A stretch of DNA of 8,092 nt from positions 1 through 8,092 of the forward strand of contig WJJU01000692.1 in the NCBI GenBank assembly GCA_014729595.1, in the 5' to 3' direction. This DNA is from Chitinivibrionales bacterium (GTDB taxonomy: Bacteria; Fibrobacterota; Chitinivibrionia; Chitinivibrionales; WJMI01). The first letter of the stretch is position 1. Each line of letters opens with the position of its first letter. The position numbers and the translations under genes were made by a program. Below the pieces are notes generated by a model. That model ran no database searches. It was given only the letters and a program-made list of their open reading frames with translations, and was not told where the DNA came from. This document shows, piece after piece, positions 1 through 5,135 of this stretch.

Positions 1-1
1 A

Positions 2-613
2 GCCCAGGAGGTGTGCGCGCAAGTTGCGGCGTTGAGTGAAAAGGATTTTCGGACTCATGGACACCGAAGAGTGTTTCTTGCCGATGAATTATTTATCCGT
101 GCGGGTGAATCGATTCCCGCAAGGGCCTACTACGAAGATTTTCCTCAGATCGAGAATGGGGTCGGGTTGGTGCGGTTGATGCTCGATACGTGGCGCAAGG
201 AGCGCAACAAAATCGGCCCGCGGAAACGGAAAACGCCGAAAAAGGGGAAATCTCGCCGTGTTTTGGTTTTAACCTCGATGAGTGCTCATCCATATATCGA
301 GCAGGTGGCGGGTGGAATCGAAAAAGTGGTCGGCGGTGTATCGCTTGACGTTGTTCCCGTAAAGAACCGTTTTCTGGGTGAATCGGTGACTGTGGCGGGA
401 CTGATGGTGGGGGCGGATATTATTCGTACCGCCCGCTCGGTGGAAACGCCCTGGGATGAGCTGGTGATACCCGCGGTCTGCCTGAATCATCGCGGCTACA
501 CTCTGGACGGTTTCTCCGTTGCGCGCCTTAGTCGCCGTATTGGGAAACCCGTACGGGTAGCGGGCGATATCGAAGAGCTTGTGGGTATTGCGCAAAACGA
601 AGGGAAGCAATGA
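2..613 (+). CDS. DUF512-family radical SAM protein, C-terminal part (5' end outside window)
   Basis: The reading frame is open from the left edge, so the start lies upstream; the GTG at 11 is an internal valine, not the start. The visible ~203 residues match the C-terminal DUF512 region of the PDZ/radical SAM/DUF512 family (TIGR03279-like). The segment ADELFIRAGESIPARAYYED is followed by FPQIENGVGLVR, the characteristic 'FPQ-ENGVG-LVR' block. Further on, NRFLGESVTVAGLMVGADI matches the family's 'N-FG-TVTVAGLLTG-D' block. The radical SAM Cys cluster and PDZ domain would lie in the missing half. A basic linker (IGPRKRKTPKKGKSRR) separates the two conserved blocks. The stop TGA overlaps the next ATG (ATGA), suggesting translational coupling to the pseudouridine synthase. 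The biochemical role of the family is not settled. The family call is confident; the exact function is unknown. Confidence 0.85.
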   Translation, partial: AQEVCAQVAALSEKDFRTHGHRRVFLADELFIRAGESIPARAYYEDFPQIENGVGLVRLMLDTWRKERNKIGPRKRKTPKKGKSRRVLVLTSMSAHPYIEQVAGGIEKVVGGVSLDVVPVKNRFLGESVTVAGLMVGADIIRTARSVETPWDELVIPAVCLNHRGYTLDGFSVARLSRRIGKPVRVAGDIEELVGIAQNEGKQ

Positions 614-1416
614 GCGTTCGTACAACGTTGGATCAGACTTCGCCACCGGGTGACAACGAGGCAATCAGACTCAACCGCTATCTGGCCCGCCACAATCTAG
701 GTTCTCGTCGTGAATGCGATCGTCTGATCGCGGCGGGAAAAGTGGCGGTCAACGGCGCAATCGTCACTGAACTGGGAACCCGCATCGACCCGAAGCACGA
801 TACGGTTACTTTTGAGGGCGAGCCGCTGAAACCGATCCGTCCTCCCGAATATCTCATGTACCACAAGCCGCGCGGTCAACTGGTGACCGCTCACGATCCG
901 CAGGGGCGTGAGACCATCTACGATGCTTTAGAGAGGGCGCGGCACAACCTAAGGCATCTTAAGTATGTCGGTCGTCTGGACCGAAACTCCGAAGGACTTC
1001 TGATACTTACCAACGACGGCGACCTGGTGCATGCGCTCACGCACCCGCGGTTTCACGTCAAAAAACAGTACGAAGTCCTGGTGGGACGAGCGTTGAAACC
1101 GCGAGAAATCGAAGCGATGGTCAAAGAAGGGGTTGAATCCGACGGCGCGGTTCTTCATGCCGGCGCAATCCGCCCACTGCCGAAGGCCGATGAACGCGGA
1201 GTGTGGTACGAACTCGACCTTTACGAAGGCAAAAATCGCCAGATACGCAGGATGTTCGATGCGGTGGGGCTCGACGTCATTCGGCTGCGCCGTGTTCAGT
1301 TTGGTGTCGTCAAGCTTAGGGGCCTCAAGCGCGGTGCGGTGAGGCCTTTGACTGAGAGAGAAACCGCGGGGCTGAAGAAGTTGGGACATCCCCTAAGAAA
1401 AAAGCCGCGAAGTTAA
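610..1416 (+). CDS. rluB: 23S rRNA pseudouridine synthase, RluB/RsuA family
   Basis: This 268-residue enzyme isomerises uridine to pseudouridine in rRNA. An S4 RNA-binding domain spans about residues 19-65 (IRLNRYLARHNLGSRRECDR, then VNGAIV). The catalytic domain follows, with the family motif GRLDRNSEGLLILTNDGDL at about 121-139; Asp124 is the expected catalytic aspartate. The C-terminal KNRQIRRMFDAVG at about 208-220 is the second conserved RsuA/RluB motif. ATG 610 is supported by AAGGGAAG a few bases upstream and by the ATGA overlap with the preceding gene. Residues 1-18 are a short extension before the S4 domain. The RsuA, RluB, RluE and RluF subfamilies share these motifs. RluB (23S U2605, E. 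coli numbering) is the usual assignment for this length and an S4 domain of this type, but the target base is inferred. The tail is basic (KKLGHPLRKKPRS). Confidence 0.9.
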   Translation: MSVRTTLDQTSPPGDNEAIRLNRYLARHNLGSRRECDRLIAAGKVAVNGAIVTELGTRIDPKHDTVTFEGEPLKPIRPPEYLMYHKPRGQLVTAHDPQGRETIYDALERARHNLRHLKYVGRLDRNSEGLLILTNDGDLVHALTHPRFHVKKQYEVLVGRALKPREIEAMVKEGVESDGAVLHAGAIRPLPKADERGVWYELDLYEGKNRQIRRMFDAVGLDVIRLRRVQFGVVKLRGLKRGAVRPLTERETAGLKKLGHPLRKKPRS

Positions 1417-1436
1417 CGTGGGATGGATAAAACGTC

Positions 1437-1491
1437 TTGAGTCGCTTTCAGAATGAGCTATGTCGGGGAAGGCCAAGTGAGAAGGCCTGGA
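1437..1491 (+). repeat. Dispersed repeat, copy A (hairpin-containing)
   Basis: Bases 1453-1491 align without gaps to 7235-7273 at 31 of 39 positions (counted by eye). A weaker, one-gap match extends upstream to 1437/7219. The core forms a hairpin: AGGCC (1470-1474) pairs with GGCCT (1484-1488) around a 9-base loop AAGTGAGAA. In copy B the stem is AGGTC/GGCCT, a G-C to G-U change that keeps pairing. No coding interpretation fits both copies. Identity unknown: a decayed mobile-element end, a REP-like repeat or a small structured RNA are all possible. Confidence 0.6.
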
Positions 1492-1579
1492 TGTAATGCT
1501 GCAAAGTGGGAGGACGAGGCATGTTCTCGATGATATGGTGAGGAGGCGCAACAAGACAGGCAAGTCGTCGCCCCGGCCT

Positions 1580-1651
1580 GAGTAGCGGGTCATTTTGAAA
1601 GCGGCTCTTAGTGATTGAACGACCGCCGTGTACCAAACCCGCGGACTACTC
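1580..1651. other. Long imperfect stem-loop between convergent rluB and rsmE
   Basis: GAGTAG-CGGGT (1580-1590) pairs with ACCCG (1637-1641) and CTACTC (1646-1651), giving 11 base pairs interrupted by a 4-base bulge (CGGA). An inner GCGG/CCGC pair (1601-1604 with 1623-1626) nests inside. It sits between the 3' ends of rluB and rsmE, where a bidirectional terminator would be expected, but neither strand has a T-run after the stem. It may be part of a decayed element or a non-canonical 3'-end structure. The rest of 1417-1691 contains repeat copy A and no gene I can support. Confidence 0.4.
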
Positions 1652-1691
1652 ACCGTCAATCCTCTGACACCGTCCGTCCACTCGCCACCAC

Positions 1692-2399
1692 TCAAAACAA
1701 CCTCCCGATCAACGCCGCCACCGCTTGTTCCACCCTGAGTGGGCGCGGGCCGATCGAGACCGGGTGAAAGCCGGTATGGGCAAGTAAATCCAGTTCATAG
1801 GGTATAAACCCGCCTTCGGGACCGATGCATAATGTTGCGGGGGAAGATAGACCGCGTGGGCACATGGTGGCTGCATTGGGATGAGCTACCAGGGCGCGGG
1901 TCCCTTTAGCCAAAGCAGGAAGTTCGTCTTCGACAAACGGTTTGAATCGTTTGCGCATGTCGATATGGGGCATAATCGTATCGCGAGCCTGCTCCAATGC
2001 GAGAATCGAGAGTTTTCGAAGCGACTCCGGTGATAGTACCGGGCTTTGCCAGTAGCCGGGCTCCACTCGCCGGGTCCGTAAAAGAACGATATGTTTCACA
2101 CCCATCGTAATCGCCGCGGCCAGCGCCTTTTTCAGACTTTTAGGGCGCGGAAGTGCCAAAAGAAGGCACAGGGGAGCGGGGGGGGGCGGCGGCTGGTCGA
2201 CCACAATCTCCATTTCGATTGTGCCCTCGCTCACACCGATTACTTTTCCGGTCCCAACGTTGCCGTCGAGCACCCCTACGCGGAGCGTATCACCTACCTC
2301 GGCCCGATGAATGCCAAGCGCATGCTCTCGCCTGCGTCCGCCGAGTATCACATGGTCGGGACCTGCAAAATCGTTTTCGAAAAGAAGAACCAGGTTCAT
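1692..2399 (-). CDS. rsmE: 16S rRNA (uracil-1498-N3)-methyltransferase RsmE
   Basis: RsmE methylates N3 of U1498 (E. coli numbering) in 16S rRNA using S-adenosylmethionine, through a SPOUT/trefoil-knot fold. The start was set at the ATG at 2399-2397, giving 235 residues (family about 240) beginning MNLVLLFENDF. A longer frame to 2567 adds 56 residues unlike the family and overlaps transposase debris. The N-terminal PUA-like domain is visible as RRREHALGIHRAEVGDTLRV (about 22-41). The SPOUT knot signatures are CIGPEGGFIPYELDLL (about 191-206) and SIGPRPLRVEQAVAAL (about 215-230). Members usually read LGPRILRTETA here, so the T-to-V and T-to-Q changes are mildly divergent. A five-proline run at about 70-74 (QPPPPPAP), coded over nine consecutive C on the coding strand, joins the two domains. 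The gene is convergent with rluB and divergent from flgB, and is monocistronic as far as can be seen. Confidence 0.9.
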   Translation of the reverse strand: MNLVLLFENDFAGPDHVILGGRRREHALGIHRAEVGDTLRVGVLDGNVGTGKVIGVSEGTIEMEIVVDQPPPPPAPLCLLLALPRPKSLKKALAAAITMGVKHIVLLRTRRVEPGYWQSPVLSPESLRKLSILALEQARDTIMPHIDMRKRFKPFVEDELPALAKGTRALVAHPNAATMCPRGLSSPATLCIGPEGGFIPYELDLLAHTGFHPVSIGPRPLRVEQAVAALIGRLF

Positions 2400-2436
2400 T
2401 ATCGTTCTTTGCTCAATCGGTTGGGATGACTTGCGG

Positions 2437-2580
2437 TTACCTATTTGGAAGCATGTCGCTTTTGGGGTGTTGCCGTATCCAAAATACCTTTGGGAAAGAT
2501 TTGGTATTTGTGCGCAAGCGGCGCTTAATCTCATTGTTGAGCCGTTCCATACCTCAGAGGCGTACATTCACCGGCATGGT
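2437..2580 (-). pseudogene. Decayed transposase C-terminal fragment, Mutator/IS256-like
   Basis: On the minus strand from 2550 a frame reads MERLNNEIKRRLRTNTKSFP, which closely resembles the conserved ERLNxEIxRRTxVVxxFP segment near the C-terminus of Mutator/IS256-family transposases. Just upstream in the same frame, TMPVNVRL-stop-GMERLN lines up with the usual 'LPexxRRxLRTTNxxERLN' lead-in, with an in-frame TGA (2556-2554) and lost residues where 'RTTN' should be. After SFP the similarity stops and the frame closes at 2437. No intact reading frame remains. This is old mobile-element debris in the rsmE-flgB gap. The evidence is one short motif recognised by eye, so moderate confidence only. 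Confidence 0.5.
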
Positions 2581-2744
2581 ACGCTTTCTACCTCTTCCCC
2601 TGCATTCCTTGCCGCCTCACTAGGCAATTTGGTCCATATCCAAAGGGGCTAACACACCCAATACGTCGATTGGTTTTTCGCTCGCATTTGCACAAAAGTG
2701 GATCCCTTGCCGCGCAACTCTTTCCTTAGCAAGCACTTACAAGC

Positions 2745-2903
2745 TCACCCCATGCCGAGCGCTTCGAAATCGTACTCCACGCGATTCTGGATATCCCCGC
2801 CGGCATAGGGGTTGCGGAAAGGGCCATCGGTACTTATGTCGGATGACCGATAGGCGCTTACCGGGTTCAAATCGAAACTAAGTTGAAGTTCCCATGGGCG
2901 CTG
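2745..2903 (-). pseudogene. Protein-like minus-strand fragment with no start codon
   Basis: The minus strand between a stop at 2906-2904 and a stop at 2747-2745 is open for 52 codons. It reads QRPWELQLSFDLNPVSAYRS, then SDISTDGPFRNPYAGGDIQN, then RVEYDFEALGMG. There is no ATG or GTG before its middle, and no ribosome-binding site is evident. About 63% of third positions are G or C, similar to the neighbouring genes, and the amino acid mix is protein-like. It could be the tail of a lost gene truncated by rearrangement, or chance. I recognise no family. It overlaps the candidate sigma-54 promoter, so both readings need not be true. Confidence 0.22.
2801..2816 (+). promoter_or_regulatory. Candidate sigma-54 (-24/-12) promoter for flgB
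   Basis: CGGCATAGGGGTTGCG matches the RpoN consensus TGGCAC-N5-TTGC. GG (2802-2803) and GC (2814-2815) are separated by exactly 10 bases, and the GGCA and TTGC blocks are intact. The mismatches are T to C at the first base and C to T at the sixth. The predicted start would be near 2827, leaving a ~177-base leader before flgB. Sigma-54 control of rod and MS-ring operons is common in flagellated bacteria. This is a by-eye match with no confirmed activator site upstream. Confidence 0.45.
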
Positions 2904-2927
2904 CTACGAATTCAATCCGGCTATCAC

Positions 2928-2962
2928 TTGTGCGCGGCGGCCTCCGCTCCTTTTGCGCACAA
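2928..2962 (+). other. Stem-loop in the flgB leader
   Basis: TTGTGCGC (2928-2935) pairs with GCGCACAA (2955-2962), an 8-bp perfect stem with a 19-base loop that itself contains GCGG/CCGC. It lies 41 bases before the flgB start, between the candidate sigma-54 promoter and the ribosome-binding site, so it would be in the leader RNA. There is no T-run, so it is not a standard terminator. Confidence 0.35.
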
Positions 2963-3003
2963 AGGGGGGATACCGCCAATGAACCATGTGAGGAAGGTGC
3001 ACG

Positions 3004-3432
3004 ATGCTGGGGGATATTCTTTTTAAAGGCGGCGGCACGCAGGCGGTGCTTAAGAGTCTGGATGCCGCGACGCTTCGACACCGCGTCATTGCCAACAATA
3101 TCGCCAACGCCACCACACCGGGTTTTCGTCGCGTTGAAGTAAAATTCGAAGACCAGCTTCGGCGGGCGCTCGATCGAACGCGCCTTCAAGGCACACGGAC
3201 TTCGGGCAATCACCTCAAACTCGGGCGTCCTACGCTCGGCGAGATACGGCCTCGGGCATATCGTCCGGCCGACGGTACGTTGCCCGGCGGGGTTAACAAT
3301 GTTGATATCGACACCGAAATGGCCAAATTGGCCGAGAATCAGATCATGTACAACTATGGTATTCGTTTCGTCCGGGGTTCGTATCGCAAACTCAATGCGG
3401 CGATTCAGGCGAAGAGCATACCGAATCAGTAA
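3004..3432 (+). CDS. flgB: Flagellar basal-body proximal rod protein FlgB
   Basis: FlgB is one of the proximal rod subunits, exported through the flagellar type III apparatus and assembled above the MS ring and FliE. The 142-residue product is near the family length. The N-terminal rod/hook signature is clear: LDAATLRHRVIANNIANATT followed by PGFRR at about 19-43, matching the 'R-VIA-NIANA-TPGF' motif. The C-terminal part (MAKLAENQIMYNYGIRFVRG) is the amphipathic helix that packs with the N-terminal helix in rod proteins. The start ATG 3004 is preceded by AGGAAGG (2991-2997) with six bases between. It is the first gene of the flagellar cluster, with flgC 25 bases downstream. Probably transcribed from the candidate sigma-54 promoter at 2801-2816. 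Confidence 0.93.
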   Translation: MLGDILFKGGGTQAVLKSLDAATLRHRVIANNIANATTPGFRRVEVKFEDQLRRALDRTRLQGTRTSGNHLKLGRPTLGEIRPRAYRPADGTLPGGVNNVDIDTEMAKLAENQIMYNYGIRFVRGSYRKLNAAIQAKSIPNQ

Positions 3433-3457
3433 CCGATATCCGAAAGGGTGGTGAGTG

Positions 3458-3964
3458 ATGCCGATGTCAGGTCTTTTTTCGGGGCTCAACATTAGCGCCT
3501 CGGGACTGAGAGCCCAACGGATTCGTCAGAATGCGATAAGCTCCAATCTTGCCAATATAGAAACCACACGTACGGCCGAAGGCGGCCCGTATCGTCGTCA
3601 GTTTGTGGTTTTCGAAGCGGGGAGTGACCGGCGGGACGTACGTTTGCTTAATCAAGAGATCGCCGTTCGAGGTCGTGAGACCAGCGAGAATCATCTGCCG
3701 ATCCCGCCGGCCGATTTTCCGCGTGATGAGCGTTTTTTCGGTGGAGGGGTGCGGGTGGCGGAGATTCGCGAGGACTCGCGCCCACCCAGAATGGTTCACG
3801 ATCCGGCCCATCCCGACGCGGATCAAAACGGGTATGTAGCCATGCCAAATGTTAACCCGGTGAAAGAGATGACCGACATGATTGCGGCCACCCGCGCTTA
3901 CGAGGCGAATGTGACGGCATTCAATGCGACCAAATCGATGCTGATGCAGGCGCTTCAAATGTAG
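3458..3964 (+). CDS. flgC: Flagellar basal-body rod protein FlgC
   Basis: FlgC is a proximal rod subunit of the flagellar basal body, exported by the flagellar type III system. From ATG 3458 the product is 168 residues. Its N-terminus SGLFSGLNISASGLRAQRIR matches the family 'LF-AMDISASGL-AQR-R' block and is followed by NAISSNLANIETTRT. The C-terminus VNPVKEMTDMIAATRAYEAN, then VTAFNATKSMLMQALQM, matches the family's 'VN-V-EM-MI-A-RAY-ANV---N--K-M---L' block. The mid-region is slightly longer than in short FlgC proteins (family roughly 135-165). Start choice is uncertain: GTG 3455, ATG 3458 and ATG 3464 are all in frame. AAAGGGTGGTGAG at 3443-3455 is the likely ribosome-binding site and would be better spaced for 3464. 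It follows flgB closely and is surely co-transcribed. Confidence 0.93.
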   Translation: MPMSGLFSGLNISASGLRAQRIRQNAISSNLANIETTRTAEGGPYRRQFVVFEAGSDRRDVRLLNQEIAVRGRETSENHLPIPPADFPRDERFFGGGVRVAEIREDSRPPRMVHDPAHPDADQNGYVAMPNVNPVKEMTDMIAATRAYEANVTAFNATKSMLMQALQM

Positions 3965-4006
3965 TGCGGTGCGGCGCGTGATTGAGGATATCGAGGGGGA
4001 GAAAAG

Positions 4007-4276
4007 ATGAATATCAATGCACCGGGCGGCTCGGGATCGATTGATCAGTTTTTGAAGCTTGCGGAAATAGCCCGCACGCGTAACGCCGGTTTCAGCACAC
4101 CCGCGGCGACGCCCGCTCGTCCCGCTCGTCCCGCTCGTCCCGCCCCGGCACTTTCGCCGGGCTTGACAGCCGGTTTTCGGGCGTACGGTCCAAGAAACGC
4201 GGGGGGCGCGCGTGAGAATGAACCGGCTCGTCACGGAAGAATTGCTTTGGGGAAACATTTCGATGCGTATGCGTAG
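4007..4276 (+). CDS. Small Pro/Ala-rich protein of the flagellar operon, unrecognised
   Basis: An 89-residue product is encoded between flgC (42 bases upstream) and fliE. ATG 4007 has a plausible ribosome-binding site, GGGGGAG, ending about five bases upstream. The N-terminus (MNINAPGGSGSIDQFLKLAE) looks like a short helix. The middle is a low-complexity TPARPARPARPAPA segment coded by a 9-bp tandem repeat. The end is RHGRIALGKHFDAYA, a compact conserved-looking tail. There is no signal peptide or membrane segment. I recognise no family. Its position suggests an accessory part in rod or MS-ring assembly or export, which is inference only. A spurious reading frame remains possible, but the ribosome-binding site, direction and spacing favour a gene. 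Confidence 0.55.
   Translation: MNINAPGGSGSIDQFLKLAEIARTRNAGFSTPAATPARPARPARPAPALSPGLTAGFRAYGPRNAGGARENEPARHGRIALGKHFDAYA
4112..4138 (+). repeat. 9-bp tandem repeat (CCCGCTCGT, three copies)
   Basis: Three exact copies of CCCGCTCGT lie head to tail at 4112-4120, 4121-4129 and 4130-4138, followed by a partial copy CCCGC. Each unit codes for one PAR step in the small protein (ARPARPARP). Because the unit is a multiple of three, copy-number change would keep the frame and only alter linker length. Confidence 0.9.
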
Positions 4277-4581
4277 TGCTTATCCCAAAACACGCTTCGT
4301 CGGCCGAGACGGAGCAAATCGGTCGCGAAGCAAGGCGCGTCCCCAGCGGCATATACTCGCTGATATGGCCAAAGAATCACAACGCCGCGGGGGAGCCGGG
4401 AGATACGACGGATTGGAGCAGATTCGAGCGAAACGGGGCACCAGGCGTTTTGGGGTCGATCAAGGCCGTATTTCGTGCCCATTCATCGGGCGTAGGCCTG
4501 CCGGCGCTTTACACAATGGAGCCCCGGATCGATAAGCATCGTACGGCATCCGTGGGGCGCCGACAAAACGTACCAAAATGA
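4276..4581 (+). CDS. Possible small protein overlapping the preceding stop (TAGTG), unrecognised
   Basis: A 101-residue frame starts at GTG 4276, overlapping the TAG of the previous ORF by one base, and ends 16 bases before fliE. It opens MLIPKHASSAETEQIGREAR and has about 63% G/C at third positions, like nearby genes. The product is hydrophilic, with no membrane segment, signal peptide or known motif; a middle segment reads SGIYSLIWPKN. No separate ribosome-binding site is evident, so it would depend on coupling. Another frame over the same bases (4212-4535) is also open, which lowers confidence. If neither is real, 4277-4597 is a 321-base gap in which I see no other structure. Confidence 0.3.
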   Translation: MLIPKHASSAETEQIGREARRVPSGIYSLIWPKNHNAAGEPGDTTDWSRFERNGAPGVLGSIKAVFRAHSSGVGLPALYTMEPRIDKHRTASVGRRQNVPK

Positions 4582-4597
4582 ATTCGGCGAGGAATAT

Positions 4598-4903
4598 ATG
4601 AATCAGATCAATCCCATCGGCCCTTCGAAGGGACCGCATGAAATCGGGAAAAGCGCTCAGCCCAAGGGACCGGCGAAAGGACAACCATCATTCAAAGAGA
4701 CCCTTGGCGGTTTTCTCAAAGATGTCAACGACATGCAGGTGAAAGCCGATAAGTCAATTGCTAAATTGGTATCGGGCGAGATAACCGATGTCCATCAGGT
4801 GATGAACAGTGCGCAGGAAGCGGGGGTGGCGTTCAACATGATGATGGAGATCCGCAACAAGGTAATGGACGCCTATCAGGAAGTTATGCGACTGAGGTTG
4901 TAG
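4598..4903 (+). CDS. fliE: Flagellar hook-basal body complex protein FliE
   Basis: FliE joins the MS ring to the proximal rod and is among the first substrates of the flagellar export gate. The 101-residue product is the usual family size. The N-terminus is a polar, Lys/Gly/Pro-rich leader (about 1-30). The conserved helical part begins SFKETLGGFLKDVNDMQVKA (31-50) and continues VSGEITDVHQVMNSAQEAGV, ending RNKVMDAYQEVMRLRL, which matches the family ending 'RNK-LEAYQEIMRM'. ATG 4598 is preceded by GAGGA at about 4589-4593. The gene is followed by a 232-base gap with a palindromic element before fliF. Confidence 0.93.
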   Translation: MNQINPIGPSKGPHEIGKSAQPKGPAKGQPSFKETLGGFLKDVNDMQVKADKSIAKLVSGEITDVHQVMNSAQEAGVAFNMMMEIRNKVMDAYQEVMRLRL

Positions 4904-4911
4904 ACCCCGTC

Positions 4912-5045
4912 GTTGTATAAAATCCGTTTGATGCATATAGATTTCCGGAATTCACCGGTGGTGGAATTCGGAAATCTATATGACCTTGGCCATAATTCCA
5001 AATCATTCAATTGCCTAAATACATGTTAACCGGATTTTATGCAAC
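4912..5045. mobile_element. MITE-like palindromic element between fliE and fliF
   Basis: GTTGTATAAAATCCG (4912-4926) and CGGATTTTATGCAAC (5031-5045) are inverted copies with one mismatch over 15 bp, bounding 134 bp of non-coding DNA. Inside is a large palindrome (see 4934-4982). There is no reading frame of note. The structure fits a small non-autonomous transposable element or an extended nested hairpin. A short direct repeat GTAGA occurs outside both ends (4900-4904, 5052-5056) but is not flush with the inverted repeats, so a target-site duplication is not established. Confidence 0.5.
4934..4982. other. Long near-perfect palindrome (19-bp stem, one bulge)
   Basis: The left arm 4934-4953 pairs with the right arm 4964-4982: CATATAGATTTCC pairs over 13 bp, then a single bulged G, then GAATTC pairs over 6 bp. 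The loop is ACCGGTGGTG (4954-4963). No T-run follows (TATATGACCTTGG), so it is not a classic terminator. In mRNA it would form a very stable hairpin 31 bases after the fliE stop, able to modulate decay or reduce fliF read-through. Confidence 0.85.
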
Positions 5046-5135
5046 AATTTAGTAGAGCCGGGTGGTTACCGGATCCCGGAACCGGCCCCATGCAAGACGG
5101 TGAGGAACCGACCGAGACTAAAGGAGTAGTAGGAA

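Noticed and set aside
1612..1640. GATTGAACGACCGCCGTGTA looked like the start of group II intron domain V
   Set aside because: The matching 3' strand of domain V (ACGGTGGTG type) is absent, and no intron-encoded reverse transcriptase is in the window.
2400..2567. 56-residue N-terminal extension of the rsmE reading frame
   Set aside because: It does not resemble RsmE, and it overlaps the transposase-like debris in another frame. ATG 2399 gives the normal family length.
2863..2875. GGGTTCAAATC resembling a tRNA T-arm
   Set aside because: Only the loop and one closing pair fit. The flanking bases do not form the 5-bp T stem, and no anticodon or acceptor arm can be placed.
3467..4258. 263-residue minus-strand frame opposite flgC
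   Set aside because: It is an antisense shadow of flgC and the following ORF. Its composition is basic and Arg/Thr-rich, with no ribosome-binding site or known motif.
4212..4535. 107-residue plus-strand frame overlapping both small ORFs after flgC
   Set aside because: It starts inside the better-supported 4007-4276 ORF with no ribosome-binding site. The Arg-rich product has no motif.
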